64,000 nt of DNA from Phyllobacterium trifolii (GTDB lineage: Bacteria; Pseudomonadota; Alphaproteobacteria; Rhizobiales; Rhizobiaceae), in NCBI RefSeq assembly GCF_014192095.1, contig NZ_JACHXN010000004.1, forward strand, positions 1 to 64,000, in the 5' to 3' direction. Below the pieces are notes generated by a model, which saw only the letters and a program-made list of their open reading frames with translations, ran no database searches and was not told the origin of the DNA. Every line of letters begins with the position of its first letter. Positions within the stretch are counted from its first letter, which is position 1. A program made the position numbers and the translations under genes. Of this stretch, positions 46,106 to 55,501 are shown piece after piece.

Positions 46106-47011
46106 TCAGGACACGGCAAGAATTTGGTCGATTGCCGCATCGAATTTTTTTGCGATCTTCTTTGACGCTTTTTCGTTTGGGTGAAGTTCATCATGCCAAT
46201 TGCCCTGGCAGCAATTTCTTGCATCGACAAGATGCACCTTTGCGGACGAATCCGCGACTCCCGCCAGCAATTCATAAAACCTGTCGACGGAGTACTTCAC
46301 GATCTCTTTGGCGATATCGCTGTCCCAGGCGTATCCAAGTGCCTTAAACGGTTTGCCCAGCCATGGCCCGTTGTTGCGCGGATGCGCATAGTCATATCCC
46401 TGCAGCAGGACATGGGTGTAGCCGCTTGACCAGACGTTGACGTTTTTCACCATCTGTCTGTATCCGGCTTTGAGCCCGTTCAAGATTTGTTTGAATTCGC
46501 TATCCTTGATGTAGTCACGCGGATCACTTGAGCCTCCGCCTTGAGAAAAGCGCTTGACGTACTTGGCCAGACTCCCGCCTCCAAGGAAGTCGTTGCCGCC
46601 ACCTGAAAATATGAAAAACTGCCTTTGTCCCCCCGAAATCGGTTGTTTGTATTGGGGCGGATTTCTTGTAATTTCCGCGAACGTATCGCCCGGAAAACCA
46701 ATATTAAGTGTGTCGTACTTTGCGGTATCTTTTGCGAGGGCGTTAACAAAGGTCATTTCGTATCCCAACGCGCTTGACTCGGGCCAGAGGATGTTGATCC
46801 AAGAATCTCCCTCGGCAAGAATCTTTATCCTGCCTCCCACCGACATTGTTGTTACGAGCTGCTCCGCAAGCGTTATGCGCCGCATTGTCCTAACGGCATC
46901 AGATGCCGAAACGCCCTTCCGCGGCGTGATCTTGAACACGAGAGCATTTTTTGGATCTGGCTCCATCTTGAAAGCCGACTTGAAATCAAGATGAGCAGCG
47001 GTTTTAGCCAT
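46106..47011 (-). CDS. SGNH/GDSL-type hydrolase-like protein
   Basis: A 301-residue protein with SGNH hydrolase blocks: LAEGDSWINI (block I Ser, about 86), the FPGDTF region (block II), FSGGGNDFLGG (block III Asn) and DELHPNEKASKKIA (block V Asp/His). An N-terminal extension of about 75 residues precedes the catalytic domain. No signal peptide, so probably cytoplasmic or released otherwise. GGGGAGACTATC precedes the chosen ATG. Substrate (ester, acetyl-sugar or lipid) unknown. Confidence 0.75.
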   Translation of the reverse strand: MAKTAAHLDFKSAFKMEPDPKNALVFKITPRKGVSASDAVRTMRRITLAEQLVTTMSVGGRIKILAEGDSWINILWPESSALGYEMTFVNALAKDTAKYDTLNIGFPGDTFAEITRNPPQYKQPISGGQRQFFIFSGGGNDFLGGGSLAKYVKRFSQGGGSSDPRDYIKDSEFKQILNGLKAGYRQMVKNVNVWSSGYTHVLLQGYDYAHPRNNGPWLGKPFKALGYAWDSDIAKEIVKYSVDRFYELLAGVADSSAKVHLVDARNCCQGNWHDELHPNEKASKKIAKKFDAAIDQILAVS

Positions 47012-47275
47012 GATAGTCTCCCCAAAAGCTGGCGCACCAATGACAATCCGAGGTGGACGATATGCCGTCACGGACCATTCCGCCATAACCACAACGGAAA
47101 TTGAGTGAAGCTAAAGGCAAGAAGGACGATATATTGGGCTTCTCTTAGTGTCTGCAGATTCCCGAAACGCTCAAACCTTTGGTCTGCGCCGAGCATAATT
47201 CCCGCTTCACGGCATCATGAACAAAATGCCACATTTTCCTGACAATATACCTGATTGAAACAAGGTTGAGTGACC

Positions 47276-47443
47276 ATGAAGCGCAAGTCAAAATCCCCGG
47301 AAAGCCCCCTGGACAAACACACTGTGGAAGAGCTGGAATTTCAGGAGCGTCTGATTATCAAGTACATGAAGGAGGGCATGACGCGCGAGGAAGCGGCAAT
47401 GCAGGCGCTCGCCGATTTGCGGGAGAAAATGGATCGGCGCTGA
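47276..47443 (+). CDS. Small charged protein of unknown function (55 aa)
   Basis: From ATG 47276 a 55-residue, very charged, helical protein beginning MKRKSKSPESPLDKHTVEEL and ending ADLREKMDRR. AAGG lies eight bases upstream. It has a KYMKEGMTREEAAMQAL segment resembling a short helix-turn-helix-like repeat but no certain family. Codon choice (GC at third positions) supports coding. Confidence 0.5.
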   Translation: MKRKSKSPESPLDKHTVEELEFQERLIIKYMKEGMTREEAAMQALADLREKMDRR

Positions 47444-47526
47444 ACCAACGTATATTGTGACCGACTTGCTGAACCTATGTTAGGATAGCTTTCAACTATT
47501 TTGAGCCTCCAATTCAGGAGCAAACG

Positions 47527-47808
47527 ATGAGAAAATCAGGAACAATCTTATTAACGTTGGCTTTGGCCGCTATGTTGGCGTCCGGCTCGGCAACCATATC
47601 GATGGCGCACGGCAAAACTTATGGCGCTCACAAATACCACGTGCATCGCGTTGACGGCCTCTGGCGTGCGAATGGTTATTGGTACCCACAATTTAAAGAC
47701 TGCTATTTCCCGTACCGCTACGATCTTCCCGTCTATTGCGACGAATCCACTCAACGCTTTTCGAAGCGGAACGAGTGGGGACGGGGCACAAGGTTTATCA
47801 GAAAGTAA
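47527..47808 (+). CDS. Small secreted protein of unknown function (93 aa)
   Basis: A 93-residue product with a signal peptide (RKSGTILLTLALAAMLASGS, cleavage near SMA|HG). The mature part is rich in His, Tyr and Trp (HKYHVHRVDGLWRANGYWYP) and has two Cys (KDCYFPY, PVYCDES). Such a composition may bind metal, but this is only a possibility. GGAGCAAACG precedes the ATG. Confidence 0.65.
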   Translation: MRKSGTILLTLALAAMLASGSATISMAHGKTYGAHKYHVHRVDGLWRANGYWYPQFKDCYFPYRYDLPVYCDESTQRFSKRNEWGRGTRFIRK

Positions 47809-47885
47809 GGTAGAGCCGATTGGGTCGGCAGTTCATCGCCTTCGGATCGTACACCAGCAAGTGTCACACGAGGCGATGAACTTGC

Positions 47886-47963
47886 CTATTGCAGAATCTC
47901 TTTCACGATGCTGCTGGCTTTGCTGAAATCCATCTGGCCGGCATATCGTTCCTTGAGCACGTT
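47886..47963 (-). repeat. Duplicated 3' end of yqeY (orphan copy)
   Basis: This 78-base stretch repeats 48940-49017, the last 26 codons and stop of yqeY. Seven bases differ and all seven differences are silent, so both copies encode NVLKERYAGQMDFSKASSIV then KEILQ. It directly abuts the stop codon of the SDR gene and has no gene body upstream. It is a scar of insertion or recombination at the yqeY 3' end. Confidence 0.9.
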
Positions 47964-48675
47964 AGGCGATTTCAGGAGGATTGAAATAGACTGCATCCTT
48001 GCTAGACAGGCTATTTTTGACCTGTTTGGTGAAGTCATCCACGAGCACTTCATCACTGTTCGTTTCGACACCGATCAACGCAGCTTCAGCCACCTCATTT
48101 GGATGGATTTTTTTCATCTCAAACCCATGGGTCATGCCGGTATCCATAAAACTGACGTGAACCCCGACAACCGCCGTTTTTTGACCTTTCAGTTCAATGC
48201 GCAAGGCATTGGTGAAGCTCCATGCCGCGGATTTTGAAGCGGAGTATGCAGCGAGCAGAGGGCGGGAGAACCATGCAGAATCGGACAAGACATTCACGAT
48301 CGCACCACCGCCATTCGTGGCGAGGATGGGTGCAAATGCCTGGGTGACGGCTATCATTCCATAAAAGTTGATTTCGAAGATTTCTCGCACGTCCGTGATC
48401 ATTTGAGGATCGAGGACGCTGTTGGTCAGACGAGCGATACCCGCGTTGTTTATCAGCAACGTTGTATCTTCGCAGCGCTTTGCCGCCGCCGCTATCGAAG
48501 CGCTATCCGTGACGTCGAGTTTGATCTGAATAATGTCTGGCGTGTCGGTATCAGCCGGAGTGCGGACGCCAGCATAAACTTTCTTTGCGCCGAGCCTGAG
48601 CGCCTCCGTAGCGAAAGCCAAACCAAGACCACGGTTAGCCCCAGTTACAAAAACAACGGAATCTTTGATGCGCAT
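47962..48675 (-). CDS. Short-chain dehydrogenase/reductase
   Basis: A 237-residue classical SDR: cofactor motif TGANRGLGLAF (11-21), NNAG (about 86), catalytic Ser in VNVLSDSAWF and YSASKSAAWS (Tyr and Lys). The Arg in VRTPADT after strand 2 favours NADP. Substrate unknown. The gene lies between two copies of the yqeY 3' end and was probably acquired as a unit; its stop overlaps the junction with the left copy. Confidence 0.88.
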   Translation of the reverse strand: MRIKDSVVFVTGANRGLGLAFATEALRLGAKKVYAGVRTPADTDTPDIIQIKLDVTDSASIAAAAKRCEDTTLLINNAGIARLTNSVLDPQMITDVREIFEINFYGMIAVTQAFAPILATNGGGAIVNVLSDSAWFSRPLLAAYSASKSAAWSFTNALRIELKGQKTAVVGVHVSFMDTGMTHGFEMKKIHPNEVAEAALIGVETNSDEVLVDDFTKQVKNSLSSKDAVYFNPPEIA

Positions 48676-48939
48676 TTCTTGTCTCCCTGGCTTATAAAAC
48701 TGAAGTCAGCACATGGCGCGAAATCTGGTCATTTCATGCAAATCTTCCGGCAACGGCAGGACGAACCCTGCAGACAAGAGGTGAGTGCTAGGGTTGGATG
48801 CCTGAAGGTGCGGGCCGTGATGCTGCTAGTTACCCGGTCTGAGCGGCATGGGCGGCACCATGGTCCCGGAAATGGCAAAGGGCAAGCGTGTTACGGTAAT
48901 AGCCCTATTGCTTTCCAGTACGAGATGCCATGGACCTGT

Positions 48940-49389
48940 CTACTGCAGGATCTCTTTGACGATGCTGCTGGCTTTGCTGAAATCCATCTGGCCGGCATAT
49001 CTTTCTTTCAGCACATTCATGCTCTTGCCCATGTCGCGCAGGCCGCTTGCACCGATTTCATCGACAACCTGCTTGGCCACATGGCGGATCTCCGCATCGC
49101 TCAACTGCTTCGGCATGAAGTCGCGAATGATCTCGATTTCCGCACGTTCCTGCGTGGCGAGTTCCGAACGATTGCCCTCTTCATAAAGCTTTGCCGACTC
49201 TTCGCGCTGCTTGATCATTTTGGCAAGAATGGAGCTTATATCGTCATTGGTTGCGGGTTCCTTGCCCGAACCCCGGTTGAGAATATCGCGATCCTTGATG
49301 GCGGACATGATCAGGCGCAGCGTCGGCACGCGGCGCTTGTCTTGTGCTTTGATGGCTGTGGTCAGTGCCGCTGCGATGGTATCGCGCAT
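48940..49389 (-). CDS. GatB/YqeY-domain protein
   Basis: A 149-residue YqeY-type protein, the stand-alone version of the C-terminal tRNA-interacting domain of GatB. Landmarks are KRRVPTLRLIMSAIKDRDI, SARGSGKEP-like GSGKEPATNDDI, and YAGQMDFSKASSIVKEIL. A role in tRNA-dependent amidation or translation is likely but unproven. It is divergent from carA, a frequent neighbour in Rhizobiales. Confidence 0.93.
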   Translation of the reverse strand: MRDTIAAALTTAIKAQDKRRVPTLRLIMSAIKDRDILNRGSGKEPATNDDISSILAKMIKQREESAKLYEEGNRSELATQERAEIEIIRDFMPKQLSDAEIRHVAKQVVDEIGASGLRDMGKSMNVLKERYAGQMDFSKASSIVKEILQ

Positions 49390-49608
49390 ATCTAAAGCCT
49401 CCTGGTTCCGCGCACCCTAATGTTGACGGCGAACAAAGACAATGATCGCGAAATACCGATGCTGGCATGATTCCGCGAAGAGTCCTTGTGTCGCAATTGA
49501 CGTTGAGCGCGGCTTTGTTTATGGACTGGGTCTTAGCCAGACATTTTGTTGTTGCTGCGGTGGGGAGCCAAGTCACCACCGCGTTCAGCCATGTCATATG
49601 GAACGTTG

Positions 49609-49630
49609 GACGGCGTTTTTCAACGCCGTC
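49609..49630 (+). promoter_or_regulatory. Stem-loop in the carA leader
   Basis: GACGGCGTT, loop TTTC, AACGCCGTC: a perfect 9-bp stem ending 31 bases before the carA ATG. No T run follows, so it is not a plain terminator; it could shield the leader or take part in regulation by pyrimidines or arginine (inference). Confidence 0.45.
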
Positions 49631-49661
49631 AACGACGCAAGCCCACGTTCAGGAGTGCCGC

Positions 49662-50906
49662 ATGACCACCAACACAACGACAGACGCCGGTACATCGTCA
49701 AAGACCGCGGGCTGGACTGAATTCAAGCCGACGGCATTGCTGGTTCTGGCCGATGGCACCGTCATCGAAGGCAAGGGCCTTGGCGCGACTGGCAGCTGCG
49801 AAGCGGAAGTCTGCTTCAACACCGCGCTTACCGGCTACGAAGAAATTCTCACCGATCCGTCCTATGCCGGCCAGATCGTTACCTTCACCTTTCCTCATAT
49901 CGGCAATGTCGGCACCAACAAGGAAGACATCGAGGATCTGACGCCGGCCAATCGCGCCGGTGCGGTTGGCGCAATCTTCAAGGCCGACGTTACCGCGCCT
50001 TCGAGCTATCGCGCTGCCGACCACCTGGATCATTGGCTGAAAGCGCGCGGCGTTATTGCTCTGGCTGGCGTCGACACGCGTGCCCTGACAGTTCTCATCC
50101 GCGAGAAGGGGATGCCGAACGCGGTGATTGCCCATGATCCGGACGGCACGTTCGATATTCCAGCGCTGAAAAAGCGCGCCGCAGCGTGGCATGGCCTGCT
50201 TGACCTCGATCTCGCCAAAGATGTCACGTCGGGGCAGAGTTCCGTTTGGACCGAGAAGCCATGGGTGTGGAACGAAGGTTTTGACGAGCAGACGGCACCG
50301 GAATTCCACGTTGTCGCCATCGACTACGGCATCAAGCGCAATATCCTGCGGCTCATCGCCGGTCTTGGTGCAAAAGTCACTATTCTCCCGGCTTCGGCAA
50401 CCGCCGAAGACGTTCTGGCCCATAAACCGGATGGCATCTTCCTCTCCAATGGACCAGGTGATCCGGCGGCGACCGGCAAATACGCGGTTCCTGCCATCAA
50501 GGAGCTTATCAAGACCGACATTCCGGTCTTCGGCATCTGCCTCGGTCACCAGATGCTGGCGCTCGCCCTTGGCGGCGATACCAAGAAGATGCACCAGGGC
50601 CATCACGGCGCCAACCATCCGGTGCGAGACGACACGACGGGCAAGGTCGAGATCGTTTCGATGAACCACGGCTTTGCCGTCGATGCCGAATCCTTTCCGG
50701 ATGGCGTCGAGGAAACCCACATCTCACTGTTCGACGGCAGCAATTGCGGCCTGCGTGTTGTCGGTCGTCCGGTCTTTTCAGTGCAGCATCACCCCGAAGC
50801 GTCACCCGGTCCGCAGGACTCGCATTATCTGTTCCGTCGGTTCTTCAACCTGATCCGGGAGAGCAAGGGCATGGAGACACTGCCCGAACGCGATCACGCC
50901 GCCTGA
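49662..50906 (+). CDS. carA: Carbamoyl-phosphate synthase small subunit
   Basis: CarA (414 aa) is the glutaminase that supplies ammonia to CarB for carbamoyl phosphate, used in arginine and pyrimidine synthesis. The N-terminal domain shows GSCEAEVCFNTALTGYEEILTDPSY; the class I amidotransferase domain has the nucleophile in FGICLGHQMLALALGG and His/Glu in VQHHPEASPGPQDS. The start at 49662 follows AGGAG; the 65 upstream in-frame codons are leader. carB lies 5.9 kb away, separated by unrelated genes. Confidence 0.97.
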   Translation: MTTNTTTDAGTSSKTAGWTEFKPTALLVLADGTVIEGKGLGATGSCEAEVCFNTALTGYEEILTDPSYAGQIVTFTFPHIGNVGTNKEDIEDLTPANRAGAVGAIFKADVTAPSSYRAADHLDHWLKARGVIALAGVDTRALTVLIREKGMPNAVIAHDPDGTFDIPALKKRAAAWHGLLDLDLAKDVTSGQSSVWTEKPWVWNEGFDEQTAPEFHVVAIDYGIKRNILRLIAGLGAKVTILPASATAEDVLAHKPDGIFLSNGPGDPAATGKYAVPAIKELIKTDIPVFGICLGHQMLALALGGDTKKMHQGHHGANHPVRDDTTGKVEIVSMNHGFAVDAESFPDGVEETHISLFDGSNCGLRVVGRPVFSVQHHPEASPGPQDSHYLFRRFFNLIRESKGMETLPERDHAA

Positions 50907-51827
50907 TCAGGCGACGTCGTGACCGGTACTGGCCTTTAAAATCGCAAACCACTGCTGGCGATCGAGCTCGATATCCAGCGCAGATCTCATCGCGGTCAGC
51001 CGCTCGACCTTGAGACTGCCAAGAACCGGGATCAGCCGCGCTGGATGGCGCAACAGCCATGCGATCGCTATCGCCGATATGTCGGCTCCGCCGATTTCGT
51101 CTGCAACTGCATTCAAAGCCTCACGCACGCGTTGTTCCTGCACCCCATCGCCCGTGAACAGACTACCGCCACCCAGCGGAGACCAGATCATCGGCACATA
51201 GCGCAGGCGTTGTGCGTGATCGAGACCGCCGTCCGAAAGCGGCATGGTATTCAGGACTGACATCTCGATCTGGTTGGTAACCAAGGGGAAGGGCAATCGC
51301 GAAGCCAGCAGATCGAACTGCGAAGGCGAAAAATTGGAGACGCCGACTGCTCTCACCTTTCCCGCCTTGACGATAGCCTCAAGCGCTGCCGCTGTTGCAT
51401 CCGCATACATCAACGGATCGGGACGATGGATAAGCAATAGATCGATATAGTCCGTATGCAGGTTCGTGAGTGAACGATCCACTGAGGCTTTGATATGTGC
51501 GGCACTCGTATCGTAGTGCTTGATCCGGTTATCGGGCCGTGCATCCGACTTCAGCATGATATCGCATTTGGTAACGAGTTCGAATGCTTCGCGCTTGCCG
51601 GCCCAGCGCTTGAGGCCGGCACCGAACGCTTCCTCAACACCGTAATTTCCATAAATATCCGCGTGATCGAAACTCGTCATGCCAAGATCGATCGCCGCAG
51701 CGATCAGCCTCGCCACGCCGCCCGCGTCGGGCTTTTCCGGTTCGTTCAGCAGGCGCCAGGCACCTAGAACCAGCCGGGACAGGGTCAGGCCGCGGGCATT
51801 GAGTGCAATACGCTTTTCATAGGACAT
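50907..51827 (-). CDS. Aldo/keto reductase (YdhF-like)
   Basis: A 306-residue aldo/keto reductase with the catalytic tetrad: Asp in FDHADIYG, Tyr in IYGNYG, Lys in LVTKCDI and His in LLLIHRPDP. The C-terminal PVLGSLKVERL segment binds NADP. It resembles E. coli YdhF. The start at 51827 is preceded by AGGTG. Substrate unknown; it converges on carA. Confidence 0.9.
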   Translation of the reverse strand: MSYEKRIALNARGLTLSRLVLGAWRLLNEPEKPDAGGVARLIAAAIDLGMTSFDHADIYGNYGVEEAFGAGLKRWAGKREAFELVTKCDIMLKSDARPDNRIKHYDTSAAHIKASVDRSLTNLHTDYIDLLLIHRPDPLMYADATAAALEAIVKAGKVRAVGVSNFSPSQFDLLASRLPFPLVTNQIEMSVLNTMPLSDGGLDHAQRLRYVPMIWSPLGGGSLFTGDGVQEQRVREALNAVADEIGGADISAIAIAWLLRHPARLIPVLGSLKVERLTAMRSALDIELDRQQWFAILKASTGHDVA

Positions 51828-51910
51828 GGAAAAAACACCTCGGTTGGAATAATCATTGCCTCGATCAGTTACGTGCGACGCACGGAACGTAAAAATGAGG
51901 AGTATCGACC

Positions 51911-52384
51911 ATGTCGGAACAGCGCCCGCCCCTACCTCCATTTACGCACGAAACCGCGGTGCAAAAAGTCCGTGGCGCGGAGGACGGCTGGAACAGCCGC
52001 AGCCCCGAACGCGTATCGCTGGCATATACGATCGACAGCTATTGGCGCAATCGTGCAGAGTTTGTCGAGGGACGCGAGGCAATTGTGGCTTTCCTCACGC
52101 GCAAGTGGAATCGTGAACTCGATTACCGGCTGATCAAGGAGCTTTGGGCATTCACTGACAACCGAATCGCCGTTCGCTTCGCTTACGAATACCACGATGA
52201 TTCCGGCAATTGGTTTCGCGCCTACGGTAATGAAAACTGGGAATTCGACGAAAACGGCCTGATGCAAAAACGGTTTGCTTGCATCAACGACCTCCCGATC
52301 AAGGAATCCGAACGCAAGTTTCATTGGGACCGCTCCGGACCACGTCCAGCCGATCATCCCGGCCTGTCAGACCTCGGACTATAA
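51911..52384 (+). CDS. DUF1348 / NTF2-like (SnoaL-fold) protein
   Basis: A 157-residue protein with the DUF1348 pattern: [52 protein letters not shown]-like core and [30 protein letters not shown]. The fold is a cone-shaped pocket used for small ligands; function unknown. It is divergent from the aldo/keto reductase with 83 bases between, so the two may share control. Confidence 0.9.
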   Translation: MSEQRPPLPPFTHETAVQKVRGAEDGWNSRSPERVSLAYTIDSYWRNRAEFVEGREAIVAFLTRKWNRELDYRLIKELWAFTDNRIAVRFAYEYHDDSGNWFRAYGNENWEFDENGLMQKRFACINDLPIKESERKFHWDRSGPRPADHPGLSDLGL

Positions 52385-52390
52385 AACTGC

Positions 52391-53662
52391 TTATCCGGCC
52401 TCGTTCTGGGCCAACGCACCCGGAACGAGAACCTCGTCTTTGGCCAGCGATGGCTTTTCGACGCGCAGCACGAAAACAATCAGGGCGATCAGCACAAAAA
52501 TCCCGCCAAGTACGTAGGGCGCGCCGCTAAAGGTGATGGATGCGCCTGGCGCGGTGAAGATCGCGAATATCTGCGTGAAGATCAGCGGCCCGATGATATT
52601 CGTTATGCTGAAGAGGCTCGTCATCGCCCCCTGCAACTCGCCCTGCTCCGATGCGGGCACTTTTGCGGAGGCGATACTGCGCATGGCCGGGTCAGCGACG
52701 CCTTCAAGGCAGGTCGCAACAATCACCACATAGACCAGCCACCCCTGCCAGGCGCTGGCATAACCGAAGAAACCGAGTGCAGCGAAGGCGAGGCCGATGA
52801 CGGCCGTTCGCCATTCGCCAAATCTCGACACGATGCGAGGCAAGACGAGCCCCATCACGATTGCCGCACACAGGCCGTAGATGCCAAGTGATATGCCGAT
52901 ATCGCTTTCGCTCCAGCCATAGCGGTAGCTGCCGACATAGGCCCATACCGCCGGATACGACATGTGTCCGAGGGTCAACATGAAAAACACGAGCCCGAGC
53001 CACAGAATGCCTGTGTGATTGCGCATCTGTTTCAGGGCGCCAAGCGGATTGGACCGCTTCCATTCGAATTTCCGGCGATCCTTCACGGCGAGCGTTTCGG
53101 GCAAAAGGAAATAAGCGGCGACAAAATTCAGGAACGAGATCAGCGCCGCCCCGTAAAACGGTATGCGGGGCCCAAACTCGCCGAGGAAGCCGCCGATGAT
53201 CGGTCCAAGAATAAAACCAATGCCGAATGCAATGCCAAGCAGGCCGAAATTCTTTGCGCGGTTTTCGTCCGTGCTGACATCGGCGATATAGGCGGAGGCC
53301 GTGGAGTAACTGCCGCCGCTGATACCTGAAAGGATTCGGCCAATCAGCAGGATGGCGAAGTTTGGCGCGAGCGCGCAAATCAGATTGTCCAATGCGAAGG
53401 TGATAACCGACGTCAGCAATATTGGCCTGCGGCCGAACCGATCGCTCAGATTCCCGATCAGCGGCGCAAAAACAAACTGCATTCCGGCATAGGCGAAAAG
53501 CAGCCACCCGCCGTAAATTGCTGCATTCCCCACATCCGTGCCGGTCAGTTCCTCAAGATACTCGGGCAGAACTGGAACGATGATACCGATGCCGATGATA
53601 TCCAGCAGCAGGATCATGAAGACGAGCGTCAGGCCGCGTTTGGCCAGGATAGGGTCAATCAT
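52391..53662 (-). CDS. MFS efflux transporter of the TetA type
   Basis: A 423-residue, 12-helix major facilitator. Motif A appears as [14 protein letters not shown] between helices 2 and 3, motif C-like [16 protein letters not shown] in helix 5 marks drug/proton antiporters, and the [16 protein letters not shown] start is typical of TetA-like pumps. Substrate specificity (tetracycline or others) cannot be given; many chromosomal relatives do not give resistance. No tetR-like gene lies adjacent. Confidence 0.88.
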   Translation of the reverse strand: MIDPILAKRGLTLVFMILLLDIIGIGIIVPVLPEYLEELTGTDVGNAAIYGGWLLFAYAGMQFVFAPLIGNLSDRFGRRPILLTSVITFALDNLICALAPNFAILLIGRILSGISGGSYSTASAYIADVSTDENRAKNFGLLGIAFGIGFILGPIIGGFLGEFGPRIPFYGAALISFLNFVAAYFLLPETLAVKDRRKFEWKRSNPLGALKQMRNHTGILWLGLVFFMLTLGHMSYPAVWAYVGSYRYGWSESDIGISLGIYGLCAAIVMGLVLPRIVSRFGEWRTAVIGLAFAALGFFGYASAWQGWLVYVVIVATCLEGVADPAMRSIASAKVPASEQGELQGAMTSLFSITNIIGPLIFTQIFAIFTAPGASITFSGAPYVLGGIFVLIALIVFVLRVEKPSLAKDEVLVPGALAQNEAG

Positions 53663-53958
53663 CGGAAAACTCGCAACTGGCGTTTATGTCCGCGATTGCG
53701 CGGAAAATCGTTGTATTGCATAGGATAACGCGAAACAATCCGTGAACATGATCAGGAAATCCGCCATTCCGCCACCAGAAAGTGCATTCTGGGCAAAATC
53801 CTCCTGACAAACCCTGTCAGATTGTGCGCAATCAGAGGCTGGGGACTCAGGTCAGGCCGCGCCAAAAATGGTGGCTTTCGAGAACCGGTGCGGAGCATAC
53901 AGTATGTGAGCACCGGAAGCGGAGAAAGACGCCTTTTGCAGGCCGGCATCACCTAAAT

Positions 53959-54423
53959 CTAGCGGGCATAGTGCGTTGGGACCGCGGTCGTGGCTTTCAA
54001 TGTTTCCATCGAAACGGAGGCGGATATATCGAAGAACTCGACCTTCTCCACAAGCGCCTTATAGATGTCGTCATAGGCTTCGACGCGTGGCAGTACCAGC
54101 TTCAGGATATAGTCGATCGTCCCGGTCATGCGATGCACTTCGACGATTTCGGGAATGTCGATGATCGCCGCGCGAAACTGTTCGAGCCAACCAGCGGAAT
54201 GCCGGGCTGTACGCACGATCACGAACATCGTCGTCGGCAGGCCGGCATGTGCCCGATCCAGAAGCACAACGCGCCTGGCGATATAACCCTCGTCCTCCAG
54301 ACGCTGAATGCGCCGCGAACAGGCCGAGATCGAAAGGCTTACCCTATCGGCCAGATCAGAAACGGCAAGCGACGCATTTTCCTGCAGCAAATTGAGAATC
54401 TTGCGATCACGATCATCGAGCAT
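53959..54423 (-). CDS. Lrp/AsnC-family transcriptional regulator
   Basis: A 154-residue Lrp-type regulator: N-terminal helix-turn-helix (MLDDRDRKILNLLQENASLA, LADRVSLSISACSRRIQRLEDEGYI) and a C-terminal RAM domain (EIVEVHRMTGTIDYILKLV). AGAGG precedes the start. It is divergent from the racemase gene with 147 bases between, so it probably controls it in response to an amino acid (inference). Confidence 0.92.
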   Translation of the reverse strand: MLDDRDRKILNLLQENASLAVSDLADRVSLSISACSRRIQRLEDEGYIARRVVLLDRAHAGLPTTMFVIVRTARHSAGWLEQFRAAIIDIPEIVEVHRMTGTIDYILKLVLPRVEAYDDIYKALVEKVEFFDISASVSMETLKATTAVPTHYAR

Positions 54424-54570
54424 CTCGCCTCTCCAGCAATTTCTAAGCGCATTTAGTGAATTATACGCCCGGTTTTTGTCTGCCGGCAAGGAACTTCCAC
54501 AAACTTTGCGGACACTCCGCGCCCATGCCGATTTATTATCCTGCCAGTAAATCAACTCAGGGAACTTGCA

Positions 54571-55293
54571 ATGCGTACTATCGGACTGATCGGCGGAATG
54601 AGCTGGGAGAGCACGGCGGTCTATTACCGTCAGATCAACGAAATGGTCCGGACACGTGTGGGCGGTCTTGCCTCAGCCAAAATCGCCGTGCAATCGCTGG
54701 ATTTCGCCGAAGTCGTCGCGTTGCAGAAAAGCGACCGCTGGGATGAAGCGGCAGCCCTTCTCGCCGACGCAGCGAAGCGACTTGAAGGCGCCGGTGCGGA
54801 CTGCGTCCTAATCTGTACCAATACCATGCATCTGGTGGCCGATGCGGTTGCGGCGTCCGTCAATGTTCCGCTCATCGATATCAGGCATGAAACCGGCCGC
54901 ACCCTGAAGGCATCCGGCAAAAAGCGGCCCCTGCTTCTCGCGACGCGCTACACAATGGAACACGGTTTTTACGCCGATTACATGCGGGACCATTTCGATA
55001 TAGAGTTGATCGTGCCCAATGAGATTGACCGCGCCAAGGTGCATTCGGTGATCTTCGACGAACTTTGCTGCGGTGTCGTCAAGGATGATTCCCGTCACGC
55101 GTTGGAAAAGATCGTCCAGCGCGGCAAGGATGCCGGTGCCGACTGCGTCATTCTCGGTTGCACGGAAATCTGTCTGTCCCTGACCGACGACAATCTCGCT
55201 CTGCCGGTGTTCGATTCAACGACTATTCACTCAAACGCCGCCGTGGCGCATGCGTTAGGTTTGGATTTCATGAGTGAGCAGGACGCGGGCTAA
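54571..55293 (+). CDS. Aspartate/glutamate racemase family protein
   Basis: A 240-residue Asp/Glu racemase. Both catalytic Cys are present: CTNTMH (about 84) and GCTEICL (about 193). The start MRTIGLIGGMSWESTAVYY is the family's hallmark. It probably interconverts L- and D-aspartate or a related acid without cofactor. Divergent from the Lrp-type regulator. A palindromic repeat element follows the stop. Confidence 0.9.
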   Translation: MRTIGLIGGMSWESTAVYYRQINEMVRTRVGGLASAKIAVQSLDFAEVVALQKSDRWDEAAALLADAAKRLEGAGADCVLICTNTMHLVADAVAASVNVPLIDIRHETGRTLKASGKKRPLLLATRYTMEHGFYADYMRDHFDIELIVPNEIDRAKVHSVIFDELCCGVVKDDSRHALEKIVQRGKDAGADCVILGCTEICLSLTDDNLALPVFDSTTIHSNAAVAHALGLDFMSEQDAG

Positions 55294-55298
55294 CGCTC

Positions 55299-55476
55299 TT
55301 ATCTCCCCCCTTGTGGGGGAGAAAGCGATTTCAGCATCTTAGCCCTTGCTAAGTGCTAGAAATCGCCAGAGAGGGGATTTGCTTCACTGAATTACCCCCT
55401 CACTTGGATTTTCCAAGGATTTAGCAAGGAGGCTAAATCCAGGAAAATCCTTTCTCTCCCGCAAGGGGAGAGATAA
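55299..55476. repeat. RIME-like palindromic intergenic repeat
   Basis: About 178 bases with nested inverted repeats: outer arms TTATCTCCCC and GGGGAGAGATAA, a first inner hairpin GCGATTTC...GAAATCGC containing CTTAG/CTAAG, and a second GGATTTTCC...GGAAAATCC enclosing GGATTTAGC/GCTAAATCC. Such mosaics of palindromes between genes resemble the rhizobial RIME elements. It sits between two convergent genes. Confidence 0.75.
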
Positions 55477-55501
55477 TCTTGCTGTTGAGGCTCATGCGAG
55501 C

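Noticed and set aside
53752-53952. 66-codon minus-strand frame between the MFS and Lrp genes
   Set aside because: No ribosome site or domain; the 296-base interval shows no other convincing feature.
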